From an uncultured Lachnospiraceae bacterium (GTDB lineage Bacteria > Bacillota > Clostridia > Lachnospirales > Lachnospiraceae): a DNA stretch of 44,627 nt. Shown piece by piece: positions 25,889 through 33,097 of this stretch. The notes beneath the pieces are model-generated. The model was not told the DNA's origin, did no database searches, and was given only the letters and a program-made list of their open reading frames with translations. Numbering within the stretch: position 1 is the first letter of the stretch; every line of letters begins with the position of its first letter. The position numbers were made by a program, and so were the translations under genes. The stretch is taken from assembly GCA_902762905.1 (NCBI GenBank), contig CACWQE010000019.1:1-44627 (forward strand). Direction: 5' to 3'.

Positions 25889-26569
25889 ATGTTACATTGT
25901 TATTATATGAACTTGAATTGTGACTGCTCAGTAGAGCAGTCACATGCTTTTTATGAGGAACTGCCGGAGGAACGTCAGGAGAGAATACGGCGTATGAAGA
26001 ATCCGGCACTTGCTAAGAAGAAGATTCTTGTGGGGCGATTCCTTCAGGAGGTAATGCAGGAAGAGACAGGAATTGCAATTTCTAAACAGCATTTTATCTA
26101 TAGTGCAGCGGGCAGACCATCCCTGTTACACAATGATCTGGATTTTAATCTGTCTGATTCGGGAGATTATGTTGTATTGGCGGTAAGTGATCAACAGGTG
26201 GGAATCGATATCGAGAGAAGGAAGAAGAACCATTTATCAATAGCAAAGCGATGTTTTTGCCCGGAAGAATATGAGGATATCGTTGCAACAACAGATCCGT
26301 TGGAACAAGAGCGGCGGTTTCGGGCGTATTGGACGATGAAGGAAGCATATGTGAAGTGCGAGGGAAGTGGACTTGCAATACCACTTAATTCCTTTCGGAT
26401 TGTGTGGGAAGAGAGTCGAACTCGATCTGTTGTTGATAAGATGCTACATGATGTAAGCAACACATTTGTTGCATATGGATATACGACATCCCTTGCAGAA
26501 GAATATTGTGTATCGGTGTGTCAGCAATGTAGGATAGATGAAATGTGTCTGATCGAGAAGATATTATAA
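25889..26569 (+). CDS. Sfp-type 4'-phosphopantetheinyl transferase
   Basis: 226 residues from ATG 25889. The two family motifs are clear: VGIDIERR (Mg2+ and CoA site) and RFRAYWTMKEAYVKCEGSGL (the WxxKEA motif). It transfers phosphopantetheine from CoA to a serine of a carrier protein, most likely the adjacent ACP. The start has AAAGGT about ten bases upstream. A perfect 24-base palindrome lies at 25920-25943, inside the first codons. It is the last gene of the ACP cluster and faces the minus-strand TOPRIM/ATPase pair. Confidence 0.93.
   Translation: MLHCYYMNLNCDCSVEQSHAFYEELPEERQERIRRMKNPALAKKKILVGRFLQEVMQEETGIAISKQHFIYSAAGRPSLLHNDLDFNLSDSGDYVVLAVSDQQVGIDIERRKKNHLSIAKRCFCPEEYEDIVATTDPLEQERRFRAYWTMKEAYVKCEGSGLAIPLNSFRIVWEESRTRSVVDKMLHDVSNTFVAYGYTTSLAEEYCVSVCQQCRIDEMCLIEKIL
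25920..25943 (+). other. Perfect hairpin in the 5' end of the PPTase gene
   Basis: GTGACTGCTC and GAGCAGTCAC form ten consecutive pairs around loop AGTA, about 30 bases after the start codon. No T-run follows. Such stability inside a coding start is unusual and could slow translation or mark a processing site. Confidence 0.6.
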
Positions 26570-26607
26570 AACGATTATATAAATAATTAATATAAACATT
26601 CGTCTTT

Positions 26608-27141
26608 TTATTTCAGTAGTTCGGCTAAATAGTGTTCATCTTTTTTGTGAGATCCTTTGATATGATGATATTTCTGTATACTCTCTACCAACAGCTGAGG
26701 ATTATTACCATAATATTCTGTATAGAAAGATGTGTCGTTTTTGTAGGAACGGCGGCCATACTTAATATTTTTCTTGGCGAAAATTTTAGGCTTTTCCTTT
26801 GATTTTACTTTTTCGTAATCTGCGGTTAGGCCTTCAGATATGATTAATAGAATCTCTAGCTCTGGTTTTGTACAATATTTATCTATGGATATAACTTTTG
26901 TTTGATATTCCGATGGTACAACAAGCCGTTCGGATAATTTGTCTCCGATACGTAAAATATTAACAGATCCTGGATATAGATTCAGGTTTGTCTTTACTAT
27001 AGTGGATGATTTAATCTGTCGGGCGTGATAGGCGGATAGCCCGAGCAGATCGTCTCTAGTGAATTTCAAACAGTCATGTCTTAGTAGAATATTTATTATT
27101 TCTAGTTCGTTGGGACCTTCACACATAATTAAATATTTCAT
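26608..27141 (-). CDS. Small TOPRIM-like protein paired with an ATPase
   Basis: 177 residues. The opening YLIMCEGPNELEII is the TOPRIM glutamate motif, and a later LRIGDKLSE/ISIDKY region could supply the acidic pair. The C-terminus is basic (KKNIKYGRRSYKND, HIKGSHKKDEH). Its start overlaps the stop of the upstream ATPase gene by four bases (ATGA), so the two form a unit. TOPRIM proteins beside an AAA15/OLD ATPase occur in several anti-phage systems (OLD, Gabija, PARIS, AbiL). The length and sequence do not let me place it in a named system. It stands convergent to the PPTase gene. Confidence 0.65.
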   Translation of the reverse strand: MKYLIMCEGPNELEIINILLRHDCLKFTRDDLLGLSAYHARQIKSSTIVKTNLNLYPGSVNILRIGDKLSERLVVPSEYQTKVISIDKYCTKPELEILLIISEGLTADYEKVKSKEKPKIFAKKNIKYGRRSYKNDTSFYTEYYGNNPQLLVESIQKYHHIKGSHKKDEHYLAELLK

Positions 27142-28256
27142 TGCATTAATTTCCTTTTTAAATTCATAAGTTCCTCATAGTTCACTGCGGTATCAAAAAC
27201 ATTATTATAGAATTGTTTACTTTTTAATAGTTCGGGACGAATAGAATAATCTTCGTACATGTTGGTAAGAGATATAGTGCCATTTGACCGTGCTATCCAT
27301 ATATTGTCCTGACGATTGAAAAGATCAAGGATCTCACAATAATGTGTTGTAAAGATCAATGTTGCATGATTCTGGTTGATATTTTTATCCTTATAAAGAC
27401 TAATCATATTTTCTACAAGTGTTTTGTGAAAATGGTTCTCAATCTCGTCAATAATCAGATCAAAACCGTTCTGCAAAGAAGCTACCATTAAAATGTATAA
27501 TAGTATACCTTTAGTTGTTCCACTGGAAAGAAGGTATATTAACTCTTTGTCGGAAACGATCATAAGCTGCTCAGATGTTCTAAGCTTGTAATTATGATCA
27601 TCTATACGTTTGATGTCCTGTATATTTTCATCAAATATTTGAATGATATTTAAGAATATACTTTCTGTAATCTTGTAATTCGATAATGCTTTGAATAACA
27701 ATGAATAAGTATCGGCGCCCTCGCCAAAGCTATCATAATATATGGCCCGTGTTGTTTTCTTGCCTAGAATAAAGAATACAATAGATGTATCCTCAGGCAA
27801 AATGCCTAATGTAGGAAGGGCAGAAAAACCCTCCTTGGCAAGAATAGACTTGTTCTTTGTTTTGTAATATTTTTTTGCATATATGTGTTGATTGGTAAAT
27901 ACAGCCTTGTTCCCGGGAGTAGAGTCCGTTGATAAAGTAGTGGTATATTTATATATGAATCCGTCGTGATAGAAAAAGATTTCAAGATAAACATTGTCAT
28001 ATGAGTAATGTTTATTCTCTAGACGAAATTCTCCTAAGATAGAATAGCAACAGTCTAACAAATCTACAGCAGTCGTCTTGCCGGAAGCATTTTTCCCGAT
28101 AAATGCCATTGTATTATATACATATAAGTCTTCGGCAATCTCTTGCAATTCATATTCCTTATCTTCGGATGTTTTTTTTGATTGAGCGATAAGGTTAATA
28201 TGAAAATGATCCCTGCAATTTTTAAAGTGGTTTGCTGTTACATACAAAAGTTTCAT
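27138..28256 (-). CDS. OLD/AAA15-like ABC ATPase, probable defence
   Basis: 372 residues from ATG 28256, chosen because GGAGG lies eight bases upstream (the frame runs back to a TTG at 28271). The Walker A motif GKNASGKTT near residue 53, the signature-like LLSSGTTKG, Walker B DLIIDEIEN and the switch His in FTTHYCEILD are all present. No coiled-coil hook is seen. This is the AAA15/OLD-type arrangement used by several defence ATPases. It is coupled to a TOPRIM-like gene and has its own strong promoter. The gene is visibly more AT-rich than its plus-strand neighbours, which suggests transfer. The target signal is unknown. Confidence 0.82.
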   Translation of the reverse strand: MKLLYVTANHFKNCRDHFHINLIAQSKKTSEDKEYELQEIAEDLYVYNTMAFIGKNASGKTTAVDLLDCCYSILGEFRLENKHYSYDNVYLEIFFYHDGFIYKYTTTLSTDSTPGNKAVFTNQHIYAKKYYKTKNKSILAKEGFSALPTLGILPEDTSIVFFILGKKTTRAIYYDSFGEGADTYSLLFKALSNYKITESIFLNIIQIFDENIQDIKRIDDHNYKLRTSEQLMIVSDKELIYLLSSGTTKGILLYILMVASLQNGFDLIIDEIENHFHKTLVENMISLYKDKNINQNHATLIFTTHYCEILDLFNRQDNIWIARSNGTISLTNMYEDYSIRPELLKSKQFYNNVFDTAVNYEELMNLKRKLMQ

Positions 28257-28278
28257 TTGTGTTACCTCCAATACAAAG

Positions 28279-28307
28279 ATTATACACTATAATTAAAATA
28301 TAAACAA
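28279..28307 (-). promoter_or_regulatory. Promoter of the ATPase/TOPRIM pair
   Basis: On the minus strand, TTGTTT (28302-28307), a 17-base spacer and a perfect TATAAT (28279-28284). Transcription would start about 16 bases before the SD. The rest of 28308-28570 is AT-rich with no gene; a TTGACA at 28539-28544 has no good -10 partner. Confidence 0.8.
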
Positions 28308-28579
28308 GAAAAATGTTTAAATCTAAATGCGTAATTATTTATATAATATGCAGCAAAATAATTACTATGCATGTTATAAAGCAATAAGAATATTTTAATA
28401 GAAATTCCCGCCCCTGATACCCGTTTCAATTAGGGAAAACAACGAGAGAACGGAAAATATTGGAAAGACTATAAGCATATTGTCCAAAAAATGTGGAAAA
28501 TAAGTGAAAGTATGCAACAATGTGCTAATTTCCAATTATTGACATGGTGAGTAAATATATATTCACCTACAAAAAACGT

Positions 28580-28607
28580 TTGCTTTTTTCGTGATTCGTG
28601 ATATAAT
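28580..28607 (+). promoter_or_regulatory. Promoter of the polysaccharide operon
   Basis: TTGCTT (28580-28585), 16 bases, then TATAAT (28602-28607). The spacer holds a direct repeat CGTGATTCGTGA. An imperfect palindrome GGTGA...TCACC at 28546-28567 lies just upstream. The leader to the first gene is about 200 bases and has no convincing ORF. Confidence 0.65.
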
Positions 28608-28821
28608 GACACACGAAATGAAGTACAATTGTGACACACGTTATCAATGAATGGACGATTTTTTACAACGGATGGAAGTCGGGTTAGCCTTGACAGACAC
28701 AGGATGAACGTGTATAGTTACAATCGGAATGCAGTAGTAGTAATAGTGTCAGCTATAGCAGATAAGAAGAACTGCCGGTGGCAGGGTTTCTGGATGATCG
28801 AATACAATGGAGGGATGTGGA

Positions 28822-29544
28822 ATGGAACGGAATCAGGGAATTATTGATTTTCACAGTCACATTCTCCCGGGTATTGATGATGGAAGCAGGAGTACAGCAC
28901 AGTCTTTGGAGATGATGAAGTTAGAACTTGATCAGGGAGTAAGAACCATTGTTGCGACTCCTCATTTTTATGCAGACAAGGTTTCTGTGGACACATTCCT
29001 TAAGAGAAGGCAGCATGCCTATGAGAAGGTACTCGGTGCCATTGAAGAAGAGGGACTGGATGCACCGGTCTTTCATCTGGGTGCAGAGGTATATTATTTT
29101 GGTGGGATCGGCAAAGCCGAGATGCTGCCAAAGCTTTGCATGGGTGACAGTGATATCGTACTGTTGGAGATGCCGTTTTGTCAGTGGACGAAGGATATGT
29201 TGGAGAATGTCGAGCAGATCCTTACGAAGCAGAAGTTACATATTATATTAGCACATATTGAACGGTATTATGATTACCAGAAGAAGAAGGACATCTGGGA
29301 TGCTATTTTTGATCTGCCGCTTGTTGCACAGATCAATACCGGAAGTTTCCTGAATTGGAAGAAAAGAGGAAGATGTCTTAAGTTCCTGAAGGAAGACTGG
29401 GACGTTGTACTTGGCAGTGATTGTCATAATACGCAGACGAGAATACCGAACCTTGCTCCGGGCAGGGAAGTGATCGGGAAGAAGTTAGGACAGGCACGAT
29501 TGGATGCCATTGATGAATTGGGAGAAAGGATCATACCACAATGA
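28822..29544 (+). CDS. cpsB: PHP-family tyrosine-protein phosphatase
   Basis: 240 residues from ATG 28822, with GGAGGG seven bases before it (an upstream in-frame ATG overlaps the SD). The PHP metal motifs are IDFHSHILPGIDDG near the N-terminus, TPHFYAD, the HIERY segment and GSDCHN near the end. CpsB/Wzb-type enzymes dephosphorylate the tyrosine cluster of the CpsD kinase and so set capsule export. cpsC and cpsD lie downstream in this operon, in keeping with that role. The next gene overlaps by four bases (ATGA). Confidence 0.94.
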   Translation: MERNQGIIDFHSHILPGIDDGSRSTAQSLEMMKLELDQGVRTIVATPHFYADKVSVDTFLKRRQHAYEKVLGAIEEEGLDAPVFHLGAEVYYFGGIGKAEMLPKLCMGDSDIVLLEMPFCQWTKDMLENVEQILTKQKLHIILAHIERYYDYQKKKDIWDAIFDLPLVAQINTGSFLNWKKRGRCLKFLKEDWDVVLGSDCHNTQTRIPNLAPGREVIGKKLGQARLDAIDELGERIIPQ

Positions 29545-30590
29545 ACCGCAAACAGAAGATGAAGATTGCAGGACAGATTGGTCTGGTAGTCCTTGGAATA
29601 ATTGTAATATATTTGATCGTTATGCTCATTGATAACCGGATCGGTATATTTGATTCCGGCGAAGATGAGGATGAGTCTTATGAGGAAGAGGAACTTCCGA
29701 TCGAGATTGACGGGCAGGAATATGAACTTGCCCATGATATGAAGACGTACCTTATTATGGGTACCGACAACAGTGGGAATGAGGAAGCCGAAGACCGTGA
29801 CAGTTATGACGGTTCGATGGCAGATTTTATGTTATTGGTGGTCGTTGATGACACCGATCAGACATACCGGTACATCCAGCTCAACCGGGATACGATCACG
29901 AAGGTGCCATTATTACAGAAAGACCATACGGCATATGCAAGTGCAGATATCCAGATGTGTGTATCTCATGCATATGGTGGAAGTAAGGAAGAGGGCTGTG
30001 AGAATACAGTACGTACCGTGTCGATGTTCCTTCATGGAATACCGATCGACGGCTACTACGCCATGAAGATGGAGGCAATTCCGGAACTTAACCATGCAGT
30101 TGGTGGAGTGACGGTTACCATAGAAGATGATTTTACAGAGATTGATCCGGAGATGAAGCCGGGTGCCACACTGAAGCTTAGTGATGAGCAGGCTTACACA
30201 TTCGTTCACAGCAGAATGGATGTCGGAGATGGACAGAATACTTCGAGAATGCGCCGCCATAGAACTTATATGGAAGCACTTGCCAAGACTGTGCAGGAGC
30301 AGGCAGCACAGGATAAGAAGTATGTGAACCGTATCTATAAGGAATTAATGAGCTATTCCACAACGGATATGGGAAGCAAGTCATTCAGTAATATTGCTTC
30401 AAAGATCAACAGCTATACCGACCGGGGATTGGTTACACCGGAAGGAGAGACCAAGGTAGGAGTGAGTGAAGCACTTGCTGACGGATTAGAGCATACCGAG
30501 TTCTATGCCGATGAGGATGCTTTGGTGAAGCTGATCCGGGATACATATCCGCTTACCGAAGTGGACGATACAGAAGATGGAGAGGAATAG
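29541..30590 (+). CDS. LytR-CpsA-Psr (LCP) family ligase
   Basis: 349 residues. A basic N-terminus and one membrane span (about 10-30) are followed by an acidic linker (about 36-55) and an extracellular LCP domain: YLIMGTDNSG, DFMLLVVVDD, YIQLNRDT, an AYGGSKEEGCENT helix and the LSDEQAYTFVHSRMDVGDGQNTSR arginine region, read in pieces. LCP proteins join undecaprenyl-linked polymers such as capsule or teichoic acid to peptidoglycan. Position inside a cps-type operon supports attachment of this polysaccharide to the wall. The start overlaps cpsB by four bases. Confidence 0.94.
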   Translation: MNRKQKMKIAGQIGLVVLGIIVIYLIVMLIDNRIGIFDSGEDEDESYEEEELPIEIDGQEYELAHDMKTYLIMGTDNSGNEEAEDRDSYDGSMADFMLLVVVDDTDQTYRYIQLNRDTITKVPLLQKDHTAYASADIQMCVSHAYGGSKEEGCENTVRTVSMFLHGIPIDGYYAMKMEAIPELNHAVGGVTVTIEDDFTEIDPEMKPGATLKLSDEQAYTFVHSRMDVGDGQNTSRMRRHRTYMEALAKTVQEQAAQDKKYVNRIYKELMSYSTTDMGSKSFSNIASKINSYTDRGLVTPEGETKVGVSEALADGLEHTEFYADEDALVKLIRDTYPLTEVDDTEDGEE

Positions 30591-30596
30591 GATACT

Positions 30597-31406
30597 ATGA
30601 ACCAGGAAACATTAACACAGCAAACAGAGAATGACGAGATGGAGATCGACCTGCTGGAAGTATTTTACTATTTGAAGGCAAGAGCATTATGGCTGATATT
30701 GGCATTTGTCATCGGTGCAGTTGTGACCGGCTTTATCACCCTTGCGTTTGTTACACCGAAGTATGAAGCGACTTCGAAAGTATATATGGTTGCTTCTTCG
30801 AGTGATTCTATGGTAGATCTTACCGATCTTAACATTGGTACTTCTCTTTCACAGGATTATGTGGAATTGATGAAGATCCGTCCGGTATTCGAGGATGTTA
30901 TTGAAGACCTTGATCTGGATTATGATTATGATACATTACTTGGAATGACAGCAATCGGTACAGTCGGAGATACCCGTCTGATGAGTATTACGGTGACAGA
31001 CACTGACCCGAAGGAGGCAAGAGATATTGCCAATGCATTGGCAAAGCAGGCTGTTACTTATGTACCGAAGGTCATGGCAGTACAGAAACCACGTATTGCA
31101 GAGAAAGCGATCACACCGGAACATAAGAGTTCGCCAAGTTTGTCGAAGAATACGTTACTCGGTGGTCTGGTTGCGTTTGTAATCTTAGCAGCAGTCTTTG
31201 TAGTACAGTTGTTGATGGATGATACATTCAAGTCTGCCGAAGATGTCGAGAAGATGCTTGGAGTTATGCCTCTTACCGTTATCCCTGAGGGTAACTTAGA
31301 GATGATCGATGATAAGGCAGAGGAAGATATCAGGAAGCAGAAGCGCAAAGAGCGTAAGAAGCGAGAGAAAGAACGTAAGAAAGAGGGGAAGAACAATGCC
31401 AACTAA
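30597..31406 (+). CDS. cpsC: Wzz-type chain-length and kinase-activator protein
   Basis: 269 residues. Two membrane spans (about 36-56 and 182-202) enclose an extracellular part of about 125 residues, the Wzz/CpsC layout. The family proline-rich region precedes span two (a SSPSLSKN-like segment). The cytoplasmic tail is long and very basic (KQKRKERKKREKE), longer than usual for CpsC, and would contact the CpsD kinase. The last 11 bases overlap cpsD. It controls polymer length together with the BY-kinase. Starts six bases after the LCP gene. Confidence 0.93.
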   Translation: MNQETLTQQTENDEMEIDLLEVFYYLKARALWLILAFVIGAVVTGFITLAFVTPKYEATSKVYMVASSSDSMVDLTDLNIGTSLSQDYVELMKIRPVFEDVIEDLDLDYDYDTLLGMTAIGTVGDTRLMSITVTDTDPKEARDIANALAKQAVTYVPKVMAVQKPRIAEKAITPEHKSSPSLSKNTLLGGLVAFVILAAVFVVQLLMDDTFKSAEDVEKMLGVMPLTVIPEGNLEMIDDKAEEDIRKQKRKERKKREKERKKEGKNNAN

Positions 31407-32127
31407 GAATTATGCGAAAGCAACCGTCGGCAATATGCCGGAACTTCCCTATGCAATAGAAGAAGCGGTCAACCGTCTTCGTGTTAATATCGGATTCCTT
31501 GGTGAAGATGTCCGTAAGATCATGGTCATCAGTACCACACCGGATGAAGGTAAGAGTTTTGTTACGATGCAGTTATGGAGACAGCTTGCAGAAGCGGGTA
31601 CTCCGACCGCATTGATCGATATGGATCTGCGTAAGTCCGTTATGGTGGACAAGTACCAGATTGCAAGAGAAGATGGCAAGAAGATTCAGGGAACCTCTTA
31701 TTATCTTGCCAATAAGATGCCGATAGAAGAGGCGATGTTACAGACGAATATCGGTGCAGGAGCAGTACTCCCGAACGTTGATAACGTGGTGAACCCTTCG
31801 ATGCTCTTAGAGAGTAAGAAGTTAGAAGATACATTGAATACATTAGCAGAAGAATTCCGTTATGTGGTGCTTGATTGTCCGCCACTTGATCTTGTATCCG
31901 ATGGAGAGCGGATCGGTGCCTTATGTGATGGTGCGATCTTAGTTGTCCGTGGTGGTGAGACACCGAAGAGTATGATCCGGAATTCCATCCGTCAGTTGGA
32001 GCGTGCCAACTGCCCATTGTTAGGTGTTGTGCTTAACCGTGTGAAGGGTTCCGGCAGTGGTTACTATTATAAGCAGTATGGTGGTAAGTATGGTTATTAC
32101 GGCAAAGATGGTTACTACTACAAGTAA
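31396..32127 (+). CDS. cpsD: BY-type tyrosine kinase
   Basis: 243 residues from ATG 31396, with AGAGGGG seven bases before it; the open frame upstream is within cpsC. The bacterial tyrosine-kinase motifs are Walker A TPDEGKS (48-54), Walker A' LIDMDLRKS and Walker B VVLDCPP. The C-terminus is the autophosphorylated tyrosine cluster (YYYKQYGGKYGYYGKDGYYYK, in two pieces): many tyrosines between Gly and Lys. It drives cyclic phosphorylation that regulates polysaccharide assembly, activated by CpsC and reversed by CpsB. Confidence 0.96.
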   Translation: MPTKNYAKATVGNMPELPYAIEEAVNRLRVNIGFLGEDVRKIMVISTTPDEGKSFVTMQLWRQLAEAGTPTALIDMDLRKSVMVDKYQIAREDGKKIQGTSYYLANKMPIEEAMLQTNIGAGAVLPNVDNVVNPSMLLESKKLEDTLNTLAEEFRYVVLDCPPLDLVSDGERIGALCDGAILVVRGGETPKSMIRNSIRQLERANCPLLGVVLNRVKGSGSGYYYKQYGGKYGYYGKDGYYYK

Positions 32128-32199
32128 GTTATGTGAGTTCCCTGATGTGCATTGCAGATCGGGCTCAAATATAAGTATTGAAGGAAGGAGGATATAATC

Positions 32200-32670
32200 G
32201 TGAAGTCATTAAAGAAAAAGTTAGCAGGTATCTTAGCTATGACTATGTTAGTTGGTGCAGCAGCTTCTGCAGCAACACCTAGCCCAGCTAAAAAGGCTGA
32301 GCCTAAGGCTCAGACAGCAGTAGCAGTAGAGTCTGTAACTGTTAATACAGCAGCAGATGGTACAGCTACAATTGCTAAGGTTGACACAAAGAAGAAGAAA
32401 GTTACTGTTCCTACAACTGTTAAGGTTGATGGTGTAGAGTATGCTGTTACTTCTATCGCTAAAGGTGCTTTCAAGGGCTTAAAGAAGAATGCTGTAATCA
32501 GCATCAACACAACTAAGTCTTTAAAAGTAGCTAAGAAGGCTTTCAAGGGTAACACCAAGAAAGTTGTTATCAAAGTCAACAAGAAGATGTCTAAGAAAGA
32601 GTTGAAGAAAATCAAGAAGGCTCTTAAGAAGGCAGGATTCCAGGGTAAAGTTAAGAAGGCTTTGAAATAG
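32200..32670 (+). CDS. Small secreted lysine-rich LRR_5/BspA-like protein
   Basis: 156 residues from GTG 32200, with AGGAGG just upstream. A Sec signal peptide ends near ASAATPS. The mature chain is extremely basic. It carries a short leucine-rich module of the BspA type: VTVPTTVKVDGVEYAVTSI, then AKGAFKGLKK and a second AKKAFKGNTKK, ending with KKELKKIKKALKKAGFQGKVKK, cited in parts. Codon use (GCT, GTT, AAG, AAC) differs from its neighbours and resembles a highly expressed gene. It lies between the kinase module and the sugar genes and ends in strong hairpins. A role in binding the acidic polymer or wall is inference. Confidence 0.85.
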   Translation: MKSLKKKLAGILAMTMLVGAAASAATPSPAKKAEPKAQTAVAVESVTVNTAADGTATIAKVDTKKKKVTVPTTVKVDGVEYAVTSIAKGAFKGLKKNAVISINTTKSLKVAKKAFKGNTKKVVIKVNKKMSKKELKKIKKALKKAGFQGKVKKALK

Positions 32671-32691
32671 TACTTGTTAACGGACTACCAT

Positions 32692-32719
32692 CGGACAGGT
32701 AGACTTTCCTGCCTGTCCG
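32692..32719 (+). terminator. GC-rich hairpin after the lysine-rich gene
   Basis: CGGACAGGTAG (32692-32702) pairs with CTGCCTGTCCG (32709-32719), 11 pairs with one wobble. No T-run follows, so it may act as a stabiliser of the upstream mRNA or as a pause site. Confidence 0.6.
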
Positions 32720-32756
32720 GGGGTGTGTTCCCTGTAATACAATCAGAATGAAAGAT

Positions 32757-32826
32757 AAGGAATGTACTCTTACCGGATATAGGATGTTGGAATCCGACGA
32801 GGGTAAGAATATATTCCTTATTTTTT
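32757..32826 (+). terminator. Long terminator hairpin
   Basis: AAGGAAT pairs with ATTCCTT and TCTTACC with GGTAAGA around an inner GGAT/ATCC hairpin, followed by TTTTTT at 32821-32826. This is a convincing stop for the upstream module. Confidence 0.8.
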
Positions 32827-32913
32827 ACAACATATAACTATAATAACTATAAGAAGTTTCGGAAGAGAATCGTCGCCTGGTGCGCGTTTTGTGAAGGGAT
32901 GGATAACATTCAG

Positions 32914-32981
32914 ATACCCTGTTCAAGGTGCGTCAGCCATGTTGGAATGGCGAAGCATATCCTTGGATGGGGTGTTTTTTT
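32914..32981 (+). terminator. Leader attenuator-like terminator before the sugar genes
   Basis: ATACCCTGTTCAAGG (32914-32928) pairs along all 15 bases (with G-U pairs) with CCTTGGATGGGGTGT (32961-32975), enclosing an inner GCCAT/ATGGC hairpin, and is followed by a T-run to 32981. It lies about 115 bases before the dehydratase gene and after the previous terminator, so it sits in the leader of the next unit. It could be a regulated attenuator. Confidence 0.75.
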
Positions 32982-33097
32982 GCTTTGTGAAGAAGATGTG
33001 GCTGCGTTATGCGGTATTCTGCATAGTGACGGTTCTGTAAGAGGAAGCTTCCTGCGTAATGATATACGAAAGCATAGAAGTAGGAGAGTACAGAACC

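Noticed and set aside
26570..26607. A shared terminator between the PPTase and TOPRIM genes
   Set aside because: Only a weak ACGA/TCGT pairing near a T-run was seen; not enough to call.
28539..28567. Perfect TTGACA before the capsule operon as a second promoter
   Set aside because: No acceptable -10 at 16-18 bases; the palindrome there may instead be an operator.
28647..28847. A 66-codon open frame upstream of cpsB
   Set aside because: No ribosome site, no recognisable domain, and it overlaps the cpsB start; it most likely belongs to the untranslated leader.
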